Source: Sphingopyxis macrogoltabida | GTDB lineage: Bacteria > Pseudomonadota > Alphaproteobacteria > Sphingomonadales > Sphingomonadaceae | Direction of reading: 5' to 3' | Assembly (NCBI GenBank): GCA_003241685.1 | Contig: QFPJ01000052.1 | Span: 1-26,514 of the forward strand | Length of the DNA stretch: 26,514 bases | In this document: in pieces, positions 1 to 5,429 of the stretch | Layout: each line of letters opens with the position of its first letter | How positions within the stretch are numbered: position 1 is the stretch's first letter | Notes under the pieces: generated by a model | What the model saw: only the letters and a program-made list of their open reading frames with translations | Databases searched by the model: none | Told to the model about the DNA's origin: nothing | Translations under genes and position numbers: made by a program

Positions 1-114
1 CCATGCGTCGGCCGTCAGCGGCCAGCCGTGGGAGAAGAGGATCGGCTGTCCATCGTTCGGACCCCAATCCTTGTAGAAGATGTTGGTGCCATCCTTGGTC
101 GTGATGCTGGTCAT
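1..114 (-). CDS. alpha/beta hydrolase, non-haem chloroperoxidase/arylesterase type (5' part only)
   Basis: Only the first 38 residues lie in the window; the gene runs off the left edge. The translation opens MTSITTKDGTNIFYKDWG and continues through QPILFSHGWPL to ADAW. This is the classic start of the cofactor-free chloroperoxidase/esterase branch of alpha/beta hydrolases, in which the HGWP loop forms part of the oxyanion hole. The catalytic Ser, Asp and His would lie outside the window. The ATG at 114-112 follows a good ribosome site (AAAGGA, about nine bases upstream). The gene is divergent from the GlxA-type regulator at 239, an arrangement suggesting local control. The family call is fairly safe; the substrate is unknown. 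Confidence 0.85.
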   Translation of the reverse strand, partial: MTSITTKDGTNIFYKDWGPNDGQPILFSHGWPLTADAW

Positions 115-238
115 GATGATATCCTTTCCTTCGACAGAGGCGGGTCGTCCGCCGGTAGGAATGAGATAGACGGTAGCAGGCTTGTGCAGGATTGGCGGAT
201 ACGACATTATCCGGGCCGATAGCGACAAAGGAGCGTCC
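115..238. promoter_or_regulatory. divergent promoter region between hydrolase and GlxA-type regulator
   Basis: This 124-base gap must carry promoters for both divergent genes. It contains two direct copies of CGGTAG at 153-158 and 171-176, 18 bases apart, which could be half-sites for the neighbouring AraC-type regulator. The right edge holds the regulator's ribosome site, AAAGGAG at 227-233. I cannot assign -35 and -10 boxes with confidence. Confidence 0.4.
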
Positions 239-1246
239 ATGCCCTGCCTGACCCTGTCCAACCCGTCACCGGCGCTGACCGAGGTGGGGATCATGCTTTA
301 TCCCGATTATCAGGTCGGGATGGTACATGGCATCACCGACCTGTTGGCGGTCGCCAGCCGCTTTGCCGTCGATCACGACCGGGCACCCGTCCGCGTCAGC
401 CATTGGCGGCTGCCGGAGAGCGGCGGTTTCGCGCGCTGTTTCGACAGCCATCCGGACGAGCCGGCGGAGAGCGAACCCACCTTTCTGCTCGTTCCCGGAA
501 GCCTGAACCGCTTGCTGCCGCTGGAGGAGACCGCCCCCTATGCCCGCTGGCTGCTCGACCGGCATGCCCAGGGCACGGTGCTGGCGTCGAATTGCGGCGG
601 CGCTTTCGTGCTGGCGGCGACGGGGCTGCTTGCCGGACGGGCAGCGACGACGCACTGGTTTTTCGCCGACCAGTTTCGCGACCGCTTCCCCGACGTGCGG
701 CTGGAGATTGACCGGATGGTCATCGACGATGGCGATATCGTCACGGCGGGCGGCTTGATGGCGTGGACCGACCTGGGGCTGCGTATCGTCGAGCGGTTGA
801 TGGGCCCGACGGTGATGATGGAGACCGCGCGCTTCTTTCTGATCGACCCGGCGGGACGCGCGCAGAATAATTATGCGAGCTTCGCGCCCAAACTGACTCA
901 CGGCGACGAAGCGATATTGAAGGTGCAGCATTGGTTGCAGGCGCAAGAAGGGCGGGTCCATGCGGTTGCCGACATGGCGGGTGAAGCGGGGCTGGAAGAG
1001 CGCACCTTCCAACGCCGGTTCAAGGCCGCGACGGGGATGACCGCGATTGAATATGCCCAGCATCTGCGCGTCGCCAAGGCCCGCGAACTGCTGGAGTTCA
1101 CGCGGCGGACGGTCGACCAGATCGGCTGGACCGTGGGTTACGAGGACCCTGCCGCCTTTCGCCGCATCTTCCACCGCATCACCGGCGTGTCGCCCGCTGA
1201 ATATCGTCAGCGTTTCGGGGCGGGAGAGCGGACGGCGGCGGCCTGA
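239..1246 (+). CDS. GlxA-type transcriptional regulator (DJ-1/PfpI domain plus AraC HTH)
   Basis: A 335-residue regulator. Residues from about 15 to 200 form a DJ-1/PfpI amidotransferase-like fold, with the nucleophile-elbow sequence ASNCGGAFVLAATGLLAG and the following TTHW. The C-terminal ~100 residues are an AraC-type double helix-turn-helix (EERTFQRRFKAATGMTAIEY, then RRTVDQIGWTVGYEDPAAFRRIF and GVSPAEYRQRF). The start at 239 is chosen over the upstream ATG at 182 because AAAGGAG lies five bases before it and the fold begins soon after. Members of this family sense small metabolites through the DJ-1-like domain and usually activate adjacent genes. The divergent hydrolase at 1-114 is the obvious candidate target, by inference from position only. 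Confidence 0.9.
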   Translation: MPCLTLSNPSPALTEVGIMLYPDYQVGMVHGITDLLAVASRFAVDHDRAPVRVSHWRLPESGGFARCFDSHPDEPAESEPTFLLVPGSLNRLLPLEETAPYARWLLDRHAQGTVLASNCGGAFVLAATGLLAGRAATTHWFFADQFRDRFPDVRLEIDRMVIDDGDIVTAGGLMAWTDLGLRIVERLMGPTVMMETARFFLIDPAGRAQNNYASFAPKLTHGDEAILKVQHWLQAQEGRVHAVADMAGEAGLEERTFQRRFKAATGMTAIEYAQHLRVAKARELLEFTRRTVDQIGWTVGYEDPAAFRRIFHRITGVSPAEYRQRFGAGERTAAA

Positions 1247-1430
1247 CGCGCTGCCGCAGTTCCTGGCCGTTCGTCGATTCGATCGGGCCGCCGGTCGAAT
1301 GGGATGGCCGCTCCCATCCTGTCCCATGCCTATGAAATAAAAAAGTTTTCGAAAATTTCGCCCGGCAGCGGGCGTGGCCCAGTGGGCCGCATCCGTCGCC
1401 CCTTCGCATCCCCCAACGAAGGCCGTTCCG

Positions 1431-1778
1431 ATGACATGTCCCGCCAAGGATCGCAGTGCCGCCGGCGGCTGCGACTCCATTCCGCGCCCCGACCGCCCCG
1501 ACCGCCCCGCCGCGGTCCTGCCGCCGGTGGCCGGCGGGGTCGAGGACCGCCGCCGCGCCGCCGCGACTTTCGTCCTGCGCTATCAGGACCGGCGGTACGG
1601 CATCGAAAAGCGCGTGACGTTCGAGGCGGCGGGGCTTGCCCAGGCGCTGGCGCTGGCGGAATATGAGCCGATCGGCGACTGGGCGGAATTGGCGACCGAA
1701 GCGGCGGATGGCCAGGTTTTTCTGTGCCGTCGCCGTCGCCGCGCCGATGGCCGCCTGGATTATTGGACCGCCGACTGA
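1431..1778 (+). CDS. hypothetical protein, 115 aa
   Basis: A short protein I do not recognise. The N-terminal 40 residues are Pro/Arg-rich and probably disordered. The C-terminal half looks folded: FVLRYQDRRYGIEKRV, then EAAGLAQALALAEYEPIGDW, then a basic CRRRRRADGRLDYW stretch. The start at 1431 is preferred over ATG 1374 because GAAGG lies eight bases upstream, at 1418-1422. There is no signal peptide or membrane segment. It converges with the lipoprotein gene, whose stop is only four bases beyond. The conserved-looking C-terminal half supports a real gene; function is unknown. Confidence 0.6.
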   Translation: MTCPAKDRSAAGGCDSIPRPDRPDRPAAVLPPVAGGVEDRRRAAATFVLRYQDRRYGIEKRVTFEAAGLAQALALAEYEPIGDWAELATEAADGQVFLCRRRRRADGRLDYWTAD

Positions 1779-1782
1779 CCGA

Positions 1783-2232
1783 TCAGCCCGCGGCCGCCGC
1801 GACGCAGGCGCGGATCGCGGGCAGTTCGGCGTGCAATTCCTCCGGCGTGACCAATATCCGAGTCGCCTCGGTCATCAGCCGCGCTTCCTCGCCGGCGTCG
1901 ATGGTGCCCGCCGCGATCTCTCCCATCTTGCCGTTCCAGTGGTCGAGGACGGACTGGTCGAGCGCGGCGAGTTCGGCCGGAAGCTGATCCTTGGGAATCA
2001 CCCGGGACGCCGCGAGCGCGGCGGCGACGAGGCCGCGGCAGCGATAGGCCTGTTCGATCGGCGCGGGCACCGAACCGCTGGCCGTGGCGGCGGCTGGATC
2101 GGAGGTGGCGGCGGCGTTTGTCGCGGCGGCCCCGGCGCCCGGTTCCTCGCGCGGGTCCGGCGCATCGCCGCCGCAGCCCGCGAGCCCGAGCGACAGCGCG
2201 GCGGCCAAGCCGGAAAGGACGGTTCGGGTCAT
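1783..2232 (-). CDS. putative lipoprotein, 149 aa
   Basis: The N-terminus MTRTVLSGLAAALSLGLAGC has a basic start, a hydrophobic core and a lipobox (LAGC), so the mature protein should be lipid-anchored at Cys20. An Ala/Pro/Asp-rich linker follows to about residue 58. The rest is a predicted helical domain with two cysteines (YRCRGLVAAAL near 65 and AIRACVAAAAG at the end) that could form a disulphide. I do not recognise the domain. Its partner genes upstream on the same strand (2378-2751) are also small and of unknown function. Confidence 0.7.
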   Translation of the reverse strand: MTRTVLSGLAAALSLGLAGCGGDAPDPREEPGAGAAATNAAATSDPAAATASGSVPAPIEQAYRCRGLVAAALAASRVIPKDQLPAELAALDQSVLDHWNGKMGEIAAGTIDAGEEARLMTEATRILVTPEELHAELPAIRACVAAAAG

Positions 2233-2377
2233 AGGCGCGCTCTTTCGTCTTCGTCCGGTAAAACCACGATGGATTGGCGCAGTTTTCGCGCCGAGGCAAA
2301 TCGGCGCGCGTCGGGATGGACGGGGAGCGCGCTCATCGGAACATATCCGCGCCGCATCGCCGATCTTTAAAGCGCGG

Positions 2378-2572
2378 TCAGGCGTTGCCCGCCGCCGCCG
2401 AGCGTTCCTTGGCGGCGCGCAATTCTTCGGTGTGGAGCAGCTTGTCCGCCATCGCCTGCCACGCCGCGGCGGCGCGCAGGTTGCGGTCGCGGACCTGGGT
2501 CAGCGACGAGGCATCGGCGTCGGCGCGGCATTTGTCGGCCTGGGCGATGTAGAATTCGGTGGTGGCGGACAC
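2378..2572 (-). CDS. small hypothetical protein, 64 aa (GTG start)
   Basis: A compact, probably all-helical cytosolic protein: SATTEFYIAQADKCRADAD, then RDRNLRAAAAWQAMADKLL and EELRAAKERSA. The initiation codon is GTG at 2572-2570, preceded six or seven bases upstream by GAAGGAAG, a strong ribosome site. It lies 23 bases downstream of the 51-residue gene ending at 2596, so the two are probably cotranscribed. It resembles small conserved sphingomonad proteins without an assigned role; I give it no function. Confidence 0.65.
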   Translation of the reverse strand: MSATTEFYIAQADKCRADADASSLTQVRDRNLRAAAAWQAMADKLLHTEELRAAKERSAAAGNA

Positions 2573-2595
2573 GCGGGCTTCCTTCGGGTTTTCGG

Positions 2596-2751
2596 TCAGT
2601 CGACCATATCGGCGATCAGGCGCCGAAGCTCGCGCCGCGAAAGCGTCGGGCGGCGGCGGCGCGGCGTGGACGCCGTCTGAGCCTTGCCGGCCAGCGACAG
2701 CGCGGGCAGAGCGGGGAAAAGCGGGATATTATTGTTGAACATCGTCATCAT
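2596..2751 (-). CDS. small basic hypothetical protein, ~51 aa
   Basis: Reads MMTMFNNNIPLFPALPAL, then an Arg-rich segment, and closes with TLSRRELRRLIADMVD. Three ATGs (2751, 2748, 2742) cluster at the start; a purine-rich AAAGATAAAG precedes the first. The frame remains open upstream to 2814, but that part is encoded by the unusual hairpin-array flank and is unlikely to be translated. The amphipathic basic C-terminal helix is the only structural clue. It lies between the hairpin array and the 64-residue gene on the same strand, so it may be the distal part of the csp-IF-1 transcript. Confidence 0.5.
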   Translation of the reverse strand: MMTMFNNNIPLFPALPALSLAGKAQTASTPRRRRPTLSRRELRRLIADMVD

Positions 2752-2783
2752 CTTTATCTTTGGTCTTGTTTTGGTTGTTGGAA

Positions 2784-2939
2784 GCCGGCGACCTGCGCCG
2801 GCCCCTTCGGTCACAGCCGACGCCGTTTGCGCCGGCTTTTTTCGGTCAGAGCCCGCGCCATTTGCGCGGGCCGTTTCAGTCAGAGCCCGCGCCGCTTGCG
2901 CTGGCGTTTTCGGTTACAGCCCGCGCCGCTTGCGCTGGC
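2784..2939 (-). repeat. tandem array of five GC-rich hairpins overlapping the IF-1 3' end
   Basis: Five units recur every 32-35 bases: 2784-2802, 2816-2836, 2851-2871, 2885-2905 and 2919-2939. Each has a 7-8 bp stem, GCCxGCGC paired with GCGCGGGC or variants, closing a 5-base loop. The 13-14 base spacers are also conserved, reading about TSTGACCGAAAA on the minus strand. The 2919-2939 unit is coding: it encodes the end of the IF-1 paralogue (SQRKRRG). Stem position 4 varies as C-G or G-C between units, and unit 2 keeps pairing through a G-U in the minus-strand RNA, so structure is maintained on that strand. On the plus strand unit 2 is followed by six Ts, so it could also act as a terminator in that direction. 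Confidence 0.85.
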
Positions 2940-3177
2940 TGGGCGGAACCGGCCCGCTGCCGCGTTCGCGGTAGACGAGGCGGCCCTTGCTGAGATCATA
3001 GGGCGTCATTTCGACGCGCACGGCGTCGCCGACGACCGACCGGATGCGGAAACGCCGCATCCGGCCCGCCGTGTAAACGATCACCCGATGACCATTTTCG
3101 AGCACGACGCCGAAGCGTCCGTCGGGCAGGATCTCGTCGATCTGCCCCTCGAAGGTCATCAGTTCCTCTTTGGCCAA
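2914..3177 (-). CDS. infA: translation initiation factor IF-1 paralogue with basic C-terminal tail (TTG start)
   Basis: An S1/OB-fold protein of 87 residues that matches IF-1 along its first 72: MAKEELMTFEGQIDEILPDG, VVLENGHRVIVYTAGRMRR, IRSVVGDAVRVEMTPYDLSK and GRLVYRER. Usual bacterial IF-1 has about 72 residues; here a further ~15-residue Pro/Arg tail (GSGPVPPSQRKRRGL) is added, whose last codons form the first unit of the downstream hairpin array. The codon giving the canonical MAKEEL start is TTG at 3177-3175, just two bases after the csp stop, with no clear ribosome site, so translation is probably coupled to csp. Divergent positions (HRVIVYTAG) suggest an accessory IF-1 rather than the housekeeping copy, which I expect elsewhere in the genome. 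Confidence 0.88.
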   Translation of the reverse strand: MAKEELMTFEGQIDEILPDGRFGVVLENGHRVIVYTAGRMRRFRIRSVVGDAVRVEMTPYDLSKGRLVYRERGSGPVPPSQRKRRGL

Positions 3178-3179
3178 GA

Positions 3180-3386
3180 TCAGGCCGACTGGAGGTTCAC
3201 GGCCGAAACCTTGCCATTGCGGCCGGTTTCGAGTTCGTAGGAGACGCGCTGTTCCTTCTGGAGCGTGTCCATGCCCGCGGCCTGAACCGCGGTGATGTGG
3301 ACGAAGCTGTCGCCCGAGCCGTCTTCATTTTCGATGAAGCCATAGCCCTTGTCGGTGTTGAAGAATTTTACGGTGCCGATCGGCAT
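3180..3386 (-). CDS. cold-shock protein, CspA family
   Basis: A single cold-shock domain of 68 residues. It shows RNP1-like KGYGFIEN and RNP2-like DSFVHI, the two aromatic single-strand RNA-binding motifs, after the standard MPIGTVKFFN start. CspA-type proteins bind and melt mRNA secondary structure. The ribosome site is AAAGGAAA about six bases before ATG 3386. It heads a two-gene unit with the IF-1 paralogue, fitting a shared role in translation at low temperature or in other stress. It is preceded by a long structured leader, as many csp genes are. Confidence 0.93.
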   Translation of the reverse strand: MPIGTVKFFNTDKGYGFIENEDGSGDSFVHITAVQAAGMDTLQKEQRVSYELETGRNGKVSAVNLQSA

Positions 3387-3504
3387 GGGTGTTTCCTTTC
3401 ACGAGAAACGGGAATCCAGCGGCAACAGCGCCGCTGAAGCTGGTAGCGAGTGAAGGGAAGTTCAGGCCGTAGCACGTAGAATTTTCCGTCGCAGGCGACG
3501 ATAG
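3387..3504 (-). promoter_or_regulatory. long structured 5' leader of the csp-IF-1 transcript
   Basis: About 118 bases separate the predicted transcription start from the csp ATG. The leader contains a 7 bp perfect stem, CAGCGGC/GCCGCTG, at 3417-3436 with a 6-base loop. A second stem, GCAGGC/GCCTGC, at 3491-3509 straddles the predicted start. Long folded leaders that rearrange with temperature are a known feature of csp mRNAs; whether this one does so is inference. Confidence 0.5.
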
Positions 3505-3510
3505 CCTGCC

Positions 3511-3539
3511 TAATATGGCCATTTTCCCCGAAAAGTCAA
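3511..3539 (-). promoter_or_regulatory. sigma-70-type promoter for csp-IF-1
   Basis: On the minus strand TTGACT (3539-3534) is followed after 16-17 bases by CATATT/ATATTA (3517-3511). The -35 box matches the consensus at five of six positions and the spacing is standard. The predicted start is near 3504, giving the long csp leader. Confidence 0.6.
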
Positions 3540-3614
3540 GGTCGCGGGCCGGACGGTGCAGGGGGCGGCGGGATTGAGGCGCTGGCCAGTGGTGATCGCC
3601 GCACCATATTTACG

Positions 3615-3718
3615 CGTCATGGCGAGTCCGGCGAAAGCCGGGGGAAGCCATCTCCAGCCATCGTCCTGCCTTGCCGATCGCTGGAGATTGCTTCGTCGCT
3701 CCGCTCCTCGCAATGACG
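3615..3718. repeat. palindromic intergenic repeat, TTGCGAG family, copy 1
   Basis: A nested inverted repeat of about 104 bases. The outer arms are CGTCATGGCGAG (3615-3626) and CTCGCAATGACG (3707-3718). Inner arms near the middle are GAAGCCATCTCCAGC and GCTGGAGATTGCTTC. The same outer and inner words recur at 7893-7980, so this is a dispersed element. With the csp leader it fills the gene-free stretch 3387-3774; I see no small gene there. Confidence 0.8.
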
Positions 3719-3774
3719 CCTGGGCCTGCGCGGGCGCGCGGGCGGTGCAGCGCCGGGACGCTTGGGGCCTGACC

Positions 3775-4785
3775 CTAGGCCGACGCATTTTTCCGCTCCG
3801 GCGCGCGGTCCTCCGGCGCGGCGTCGTTCGCCGGGTCGGGCAGCGCGAAAAAGGCGCGGCGGGCGGCTTCGCCGGCCTGGCGCAAGGGCGCGAAGGTGGC
3901 TTCGCGGGCGGATTCCCATGCCTCTTCCTCGTCGGCATCGAGCGCGCGGGCATAATCCTCGTCGCCGAAGGCGCCGTCCTCGACGCCGACGAAGCCGTCG
4001 GGCGGGGGGAAGTTGGTGCGAAGGTCGCCGGTTTCCTGATCGGCCCAGACGGTCATCGCGGCGGCCTCTTCCTCCGGGGTTGGTTCGGGCCATGGATCGT
4101 CCCCGTGGGCATCGTAGGAAACGGCGGAAATCTGCGCAACTTCATTCGCGATTTCGCTGTCGCGCCACAGCGCGGCGAGCGGGTTGGCGCGGGTGTCGCG
4201 CGCGGCGAGCCAGAGCGCGAGGGCGGCGGCGAGGCCCGCCGGCCGGTCGTCGGCCGGTTCGGTCGCGTCGGCCGGTTCGCTCGATCGCTCGGCATCGCGC
4301 GCCGCCGCGGCGGCGTCGAAGAGCGAGAGGAAGCCCGGCCAGTCGCCGGCGACGATCTGCGCCAGCATCTCCTCGCCCGGTCCTTCTCCCTTTTTGGGCG
4401 CGCGGGTTTCGACCATCTTGTCGAGCCGCGCGAGCATCGCGAGGCCAAGGCGCGCGTCGGTGCGGCGGCGCTTGGCAAAGCTGCGCCCGTCCTCGCGCAG
4501 CAGCTCGACCGTCTCCTCCTGCCCCCAGATCGCGCGGTCGAGCAGCTCGTCGGCGAGCCGCGTCCGCGCGATCAGCACCGCCGCCGCGCAGCCGAGCCGG
4601 AACGCCGCGCCCTCCGCCCGCTGGCGAAGCTGGTAGACCGCGCTGGGCGACATGCTCACCCGCGCGGCGGCGAGCTTGACCGATCCCGTCGCGGCCAGAT
4701 GCTCCAGAAAGTCGCGCTGAAGCGTCGGCGTCCAGTGATAGCTGCCGGGGGCGGGAATATCGGCGGGGTTATGGGCGACGACCAT
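3775..4785 (-). CDS. conserved hypothetical protein with N-terminal helix-turn-helix, 336 aa
   Basis: The first ~60 residues contain a helix-turn-helix-like segment (GSVKLAAARVSMSPSAVYQL) after WTPTLQRDFLEHLAATG, resembling the DNA-binding start of phage terminase small subunits and related regulators. The middle (residues ~60-135) is helical and charged (RTRLADELLDRAIWG, RTDARLGLAMLARLD). The remainder is acidic and low in complexity (SSEPADATEPADD, PEPTPEEEAAA, DADEEEAWESA), probably disordered. AAGGAC precedes ATG 4785 by about seven bases. There are no phage genes nearby, so a chromosomal regulator or DNA-associated protein is more likely than a terminase. Function unknown. Confidence 0.7.
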   Translation of the reverse strand: MVVAHNPADIPAPGSYHWTPTLQRDFLEHLAATGSVKLAAARVSMSPSAVYQLRQRAEGAAFRLGCAAAVLIARTRLADELLDRAIWGQEETVELLREDGRSFAKRRRTDARLGLAMLARLDKMVETRAPKKGEGPGEEMLAQIVAGDWPGFLSLFDAAAAARDAERSSEPADATEPADDRPAGLAAALALWLAARDTRANPLAALWRDSEIANEVAQISAVSYDAHGDDPWPEPTPEEEAAAMTVWADQETGDLRTNFPPPDGFVGVEDGAFGDEDYARALDADEEEAWESAREATFAPLRQAGEAARRAFFALPDPANDAAPEDRAPERKNASA

Positions 4786-4797
4786 CGATTCGTCCTT

Positions 4798-4815
4798 TCG
4801 GTTGGAGAAAACCGA
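4798..4815 (-). promoter_or_regulatory. hairpin in the 5' leader of the HTH protein gene
   Basis: TCGGTT (4798-4803) and AACCGA (4810-4815) form a 6 bp stem with a 6-base loop, just upstream of the ribosome site for the gene starting at 4785. The rest of the 247-base gap (4786-5032) has visibly lower GC than its surroundings. I identify no gene in it. Confidence 0.3.
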
Positions 4816-5053
4816 CAGAATGAACCATATGGGTGAAATGTAGGAAAGAAATTTGTTGGCCTGCTAGTTGTTCATTCTCTTGGCAAGAGTACCTGGCGTT
4901 GTTGCAGCGCCGTTTTCGGTCCATTGAGCCGCGGCCGGATGACCGAGACTATTCACATTGAATCAATCCCGCCGCGCCACGTCAATCGTCCAAGCAGTGT
5001 CCGGGTAGGAGCAGGTTCTTTGCAGTGGCCGGATGGATGACTATGGACGAACT

Positions 5054-5386
5054 ATGCGCATGTACCACGCCATCCTCGCAGGAACTTCCCTGATGCTGAG
5101 CGGGTGTGGCGCTGCCGACGACGCGGATGTGCAACTTGAGCTACGCTCTGCTGAGCCTCTGGATTTCATAGCAACCTGCATATCTCAAGATTGGGACGGG
5201 GTTTTCCCGCGCTTCTTTCCAGCCGACGCTTCTGATGAACGCAAAGAGTTCCACACTTACAATGGCACCGCTGTGTCGATCTCTTCAGAAGGCGACCACC
5301 GAACCATCCGGATTCTTGCATCAACACCTCTGTCAAAGCAGCAGATCGCCTACGCACGCAAATGCGCCGCCTTTCCTAGGCGCTGA
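5054..5386 (+). CDS. putative lipoprotein, lower-GC orphan, ~110 aa
   Basis: Reads MRMYHAILAGTSLMLSGCGA, a compact lipoprotein signal with lipobox LSGC. The mature part has three cysteines (ATCISQDWDGVF, and YARKCAAFPRR near the end) and no domain I recognise. An earlier in-frame ATG at 5033 would add the acidic MDDYGRT and spoil the signal, so 5054 is preferred; neither start has a strong ribosome site. GC content and codon choice (TTG, CTA, TCA, AGA-type codons) are noticeably less GC-biased than in every neighbour. This points to recent acquisition or weak selection. It converges with leuA. Confidence 0.6.
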   Translation: MRMYHAILAGTSLMLSGCGAADDADVQLELRSAEPLDFIATCISQDWDGVFPRFFPADASDERKEFHTYNGTAVSISSEGDHRTIRILASTPLSKQQIAYARKCAAFPRR

Positions 5387-5429
5387 TTTTGTCCACGCCG
5401 CCTAACGCTCACCCGCAACAAGTGTTTGA

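Noticed and set aside
1299..1317. An ATGGGA/TCCCAT hairpin after the GlxA-type regulator as a terminator.
   Set aside because: The stem is only six bases and has no T-run next to it; the AT-rich stretch begins about 20 bases later. I do not call it a feature.
2784..2939. CRISPR-like look of the regularly spaced units.
   Set aside because: The spacers are themselves near-identical and the repeats form short hairpins that overlap a coding end. There are no cas genes, and true spacers would be unique.
3775..4785. Phage terminase small subunit.
   Set aside because: Only the helix-turn-helix start is similar; there is no large subunit, portal or other phage gene nearby, and the long acidic tail does not fit.
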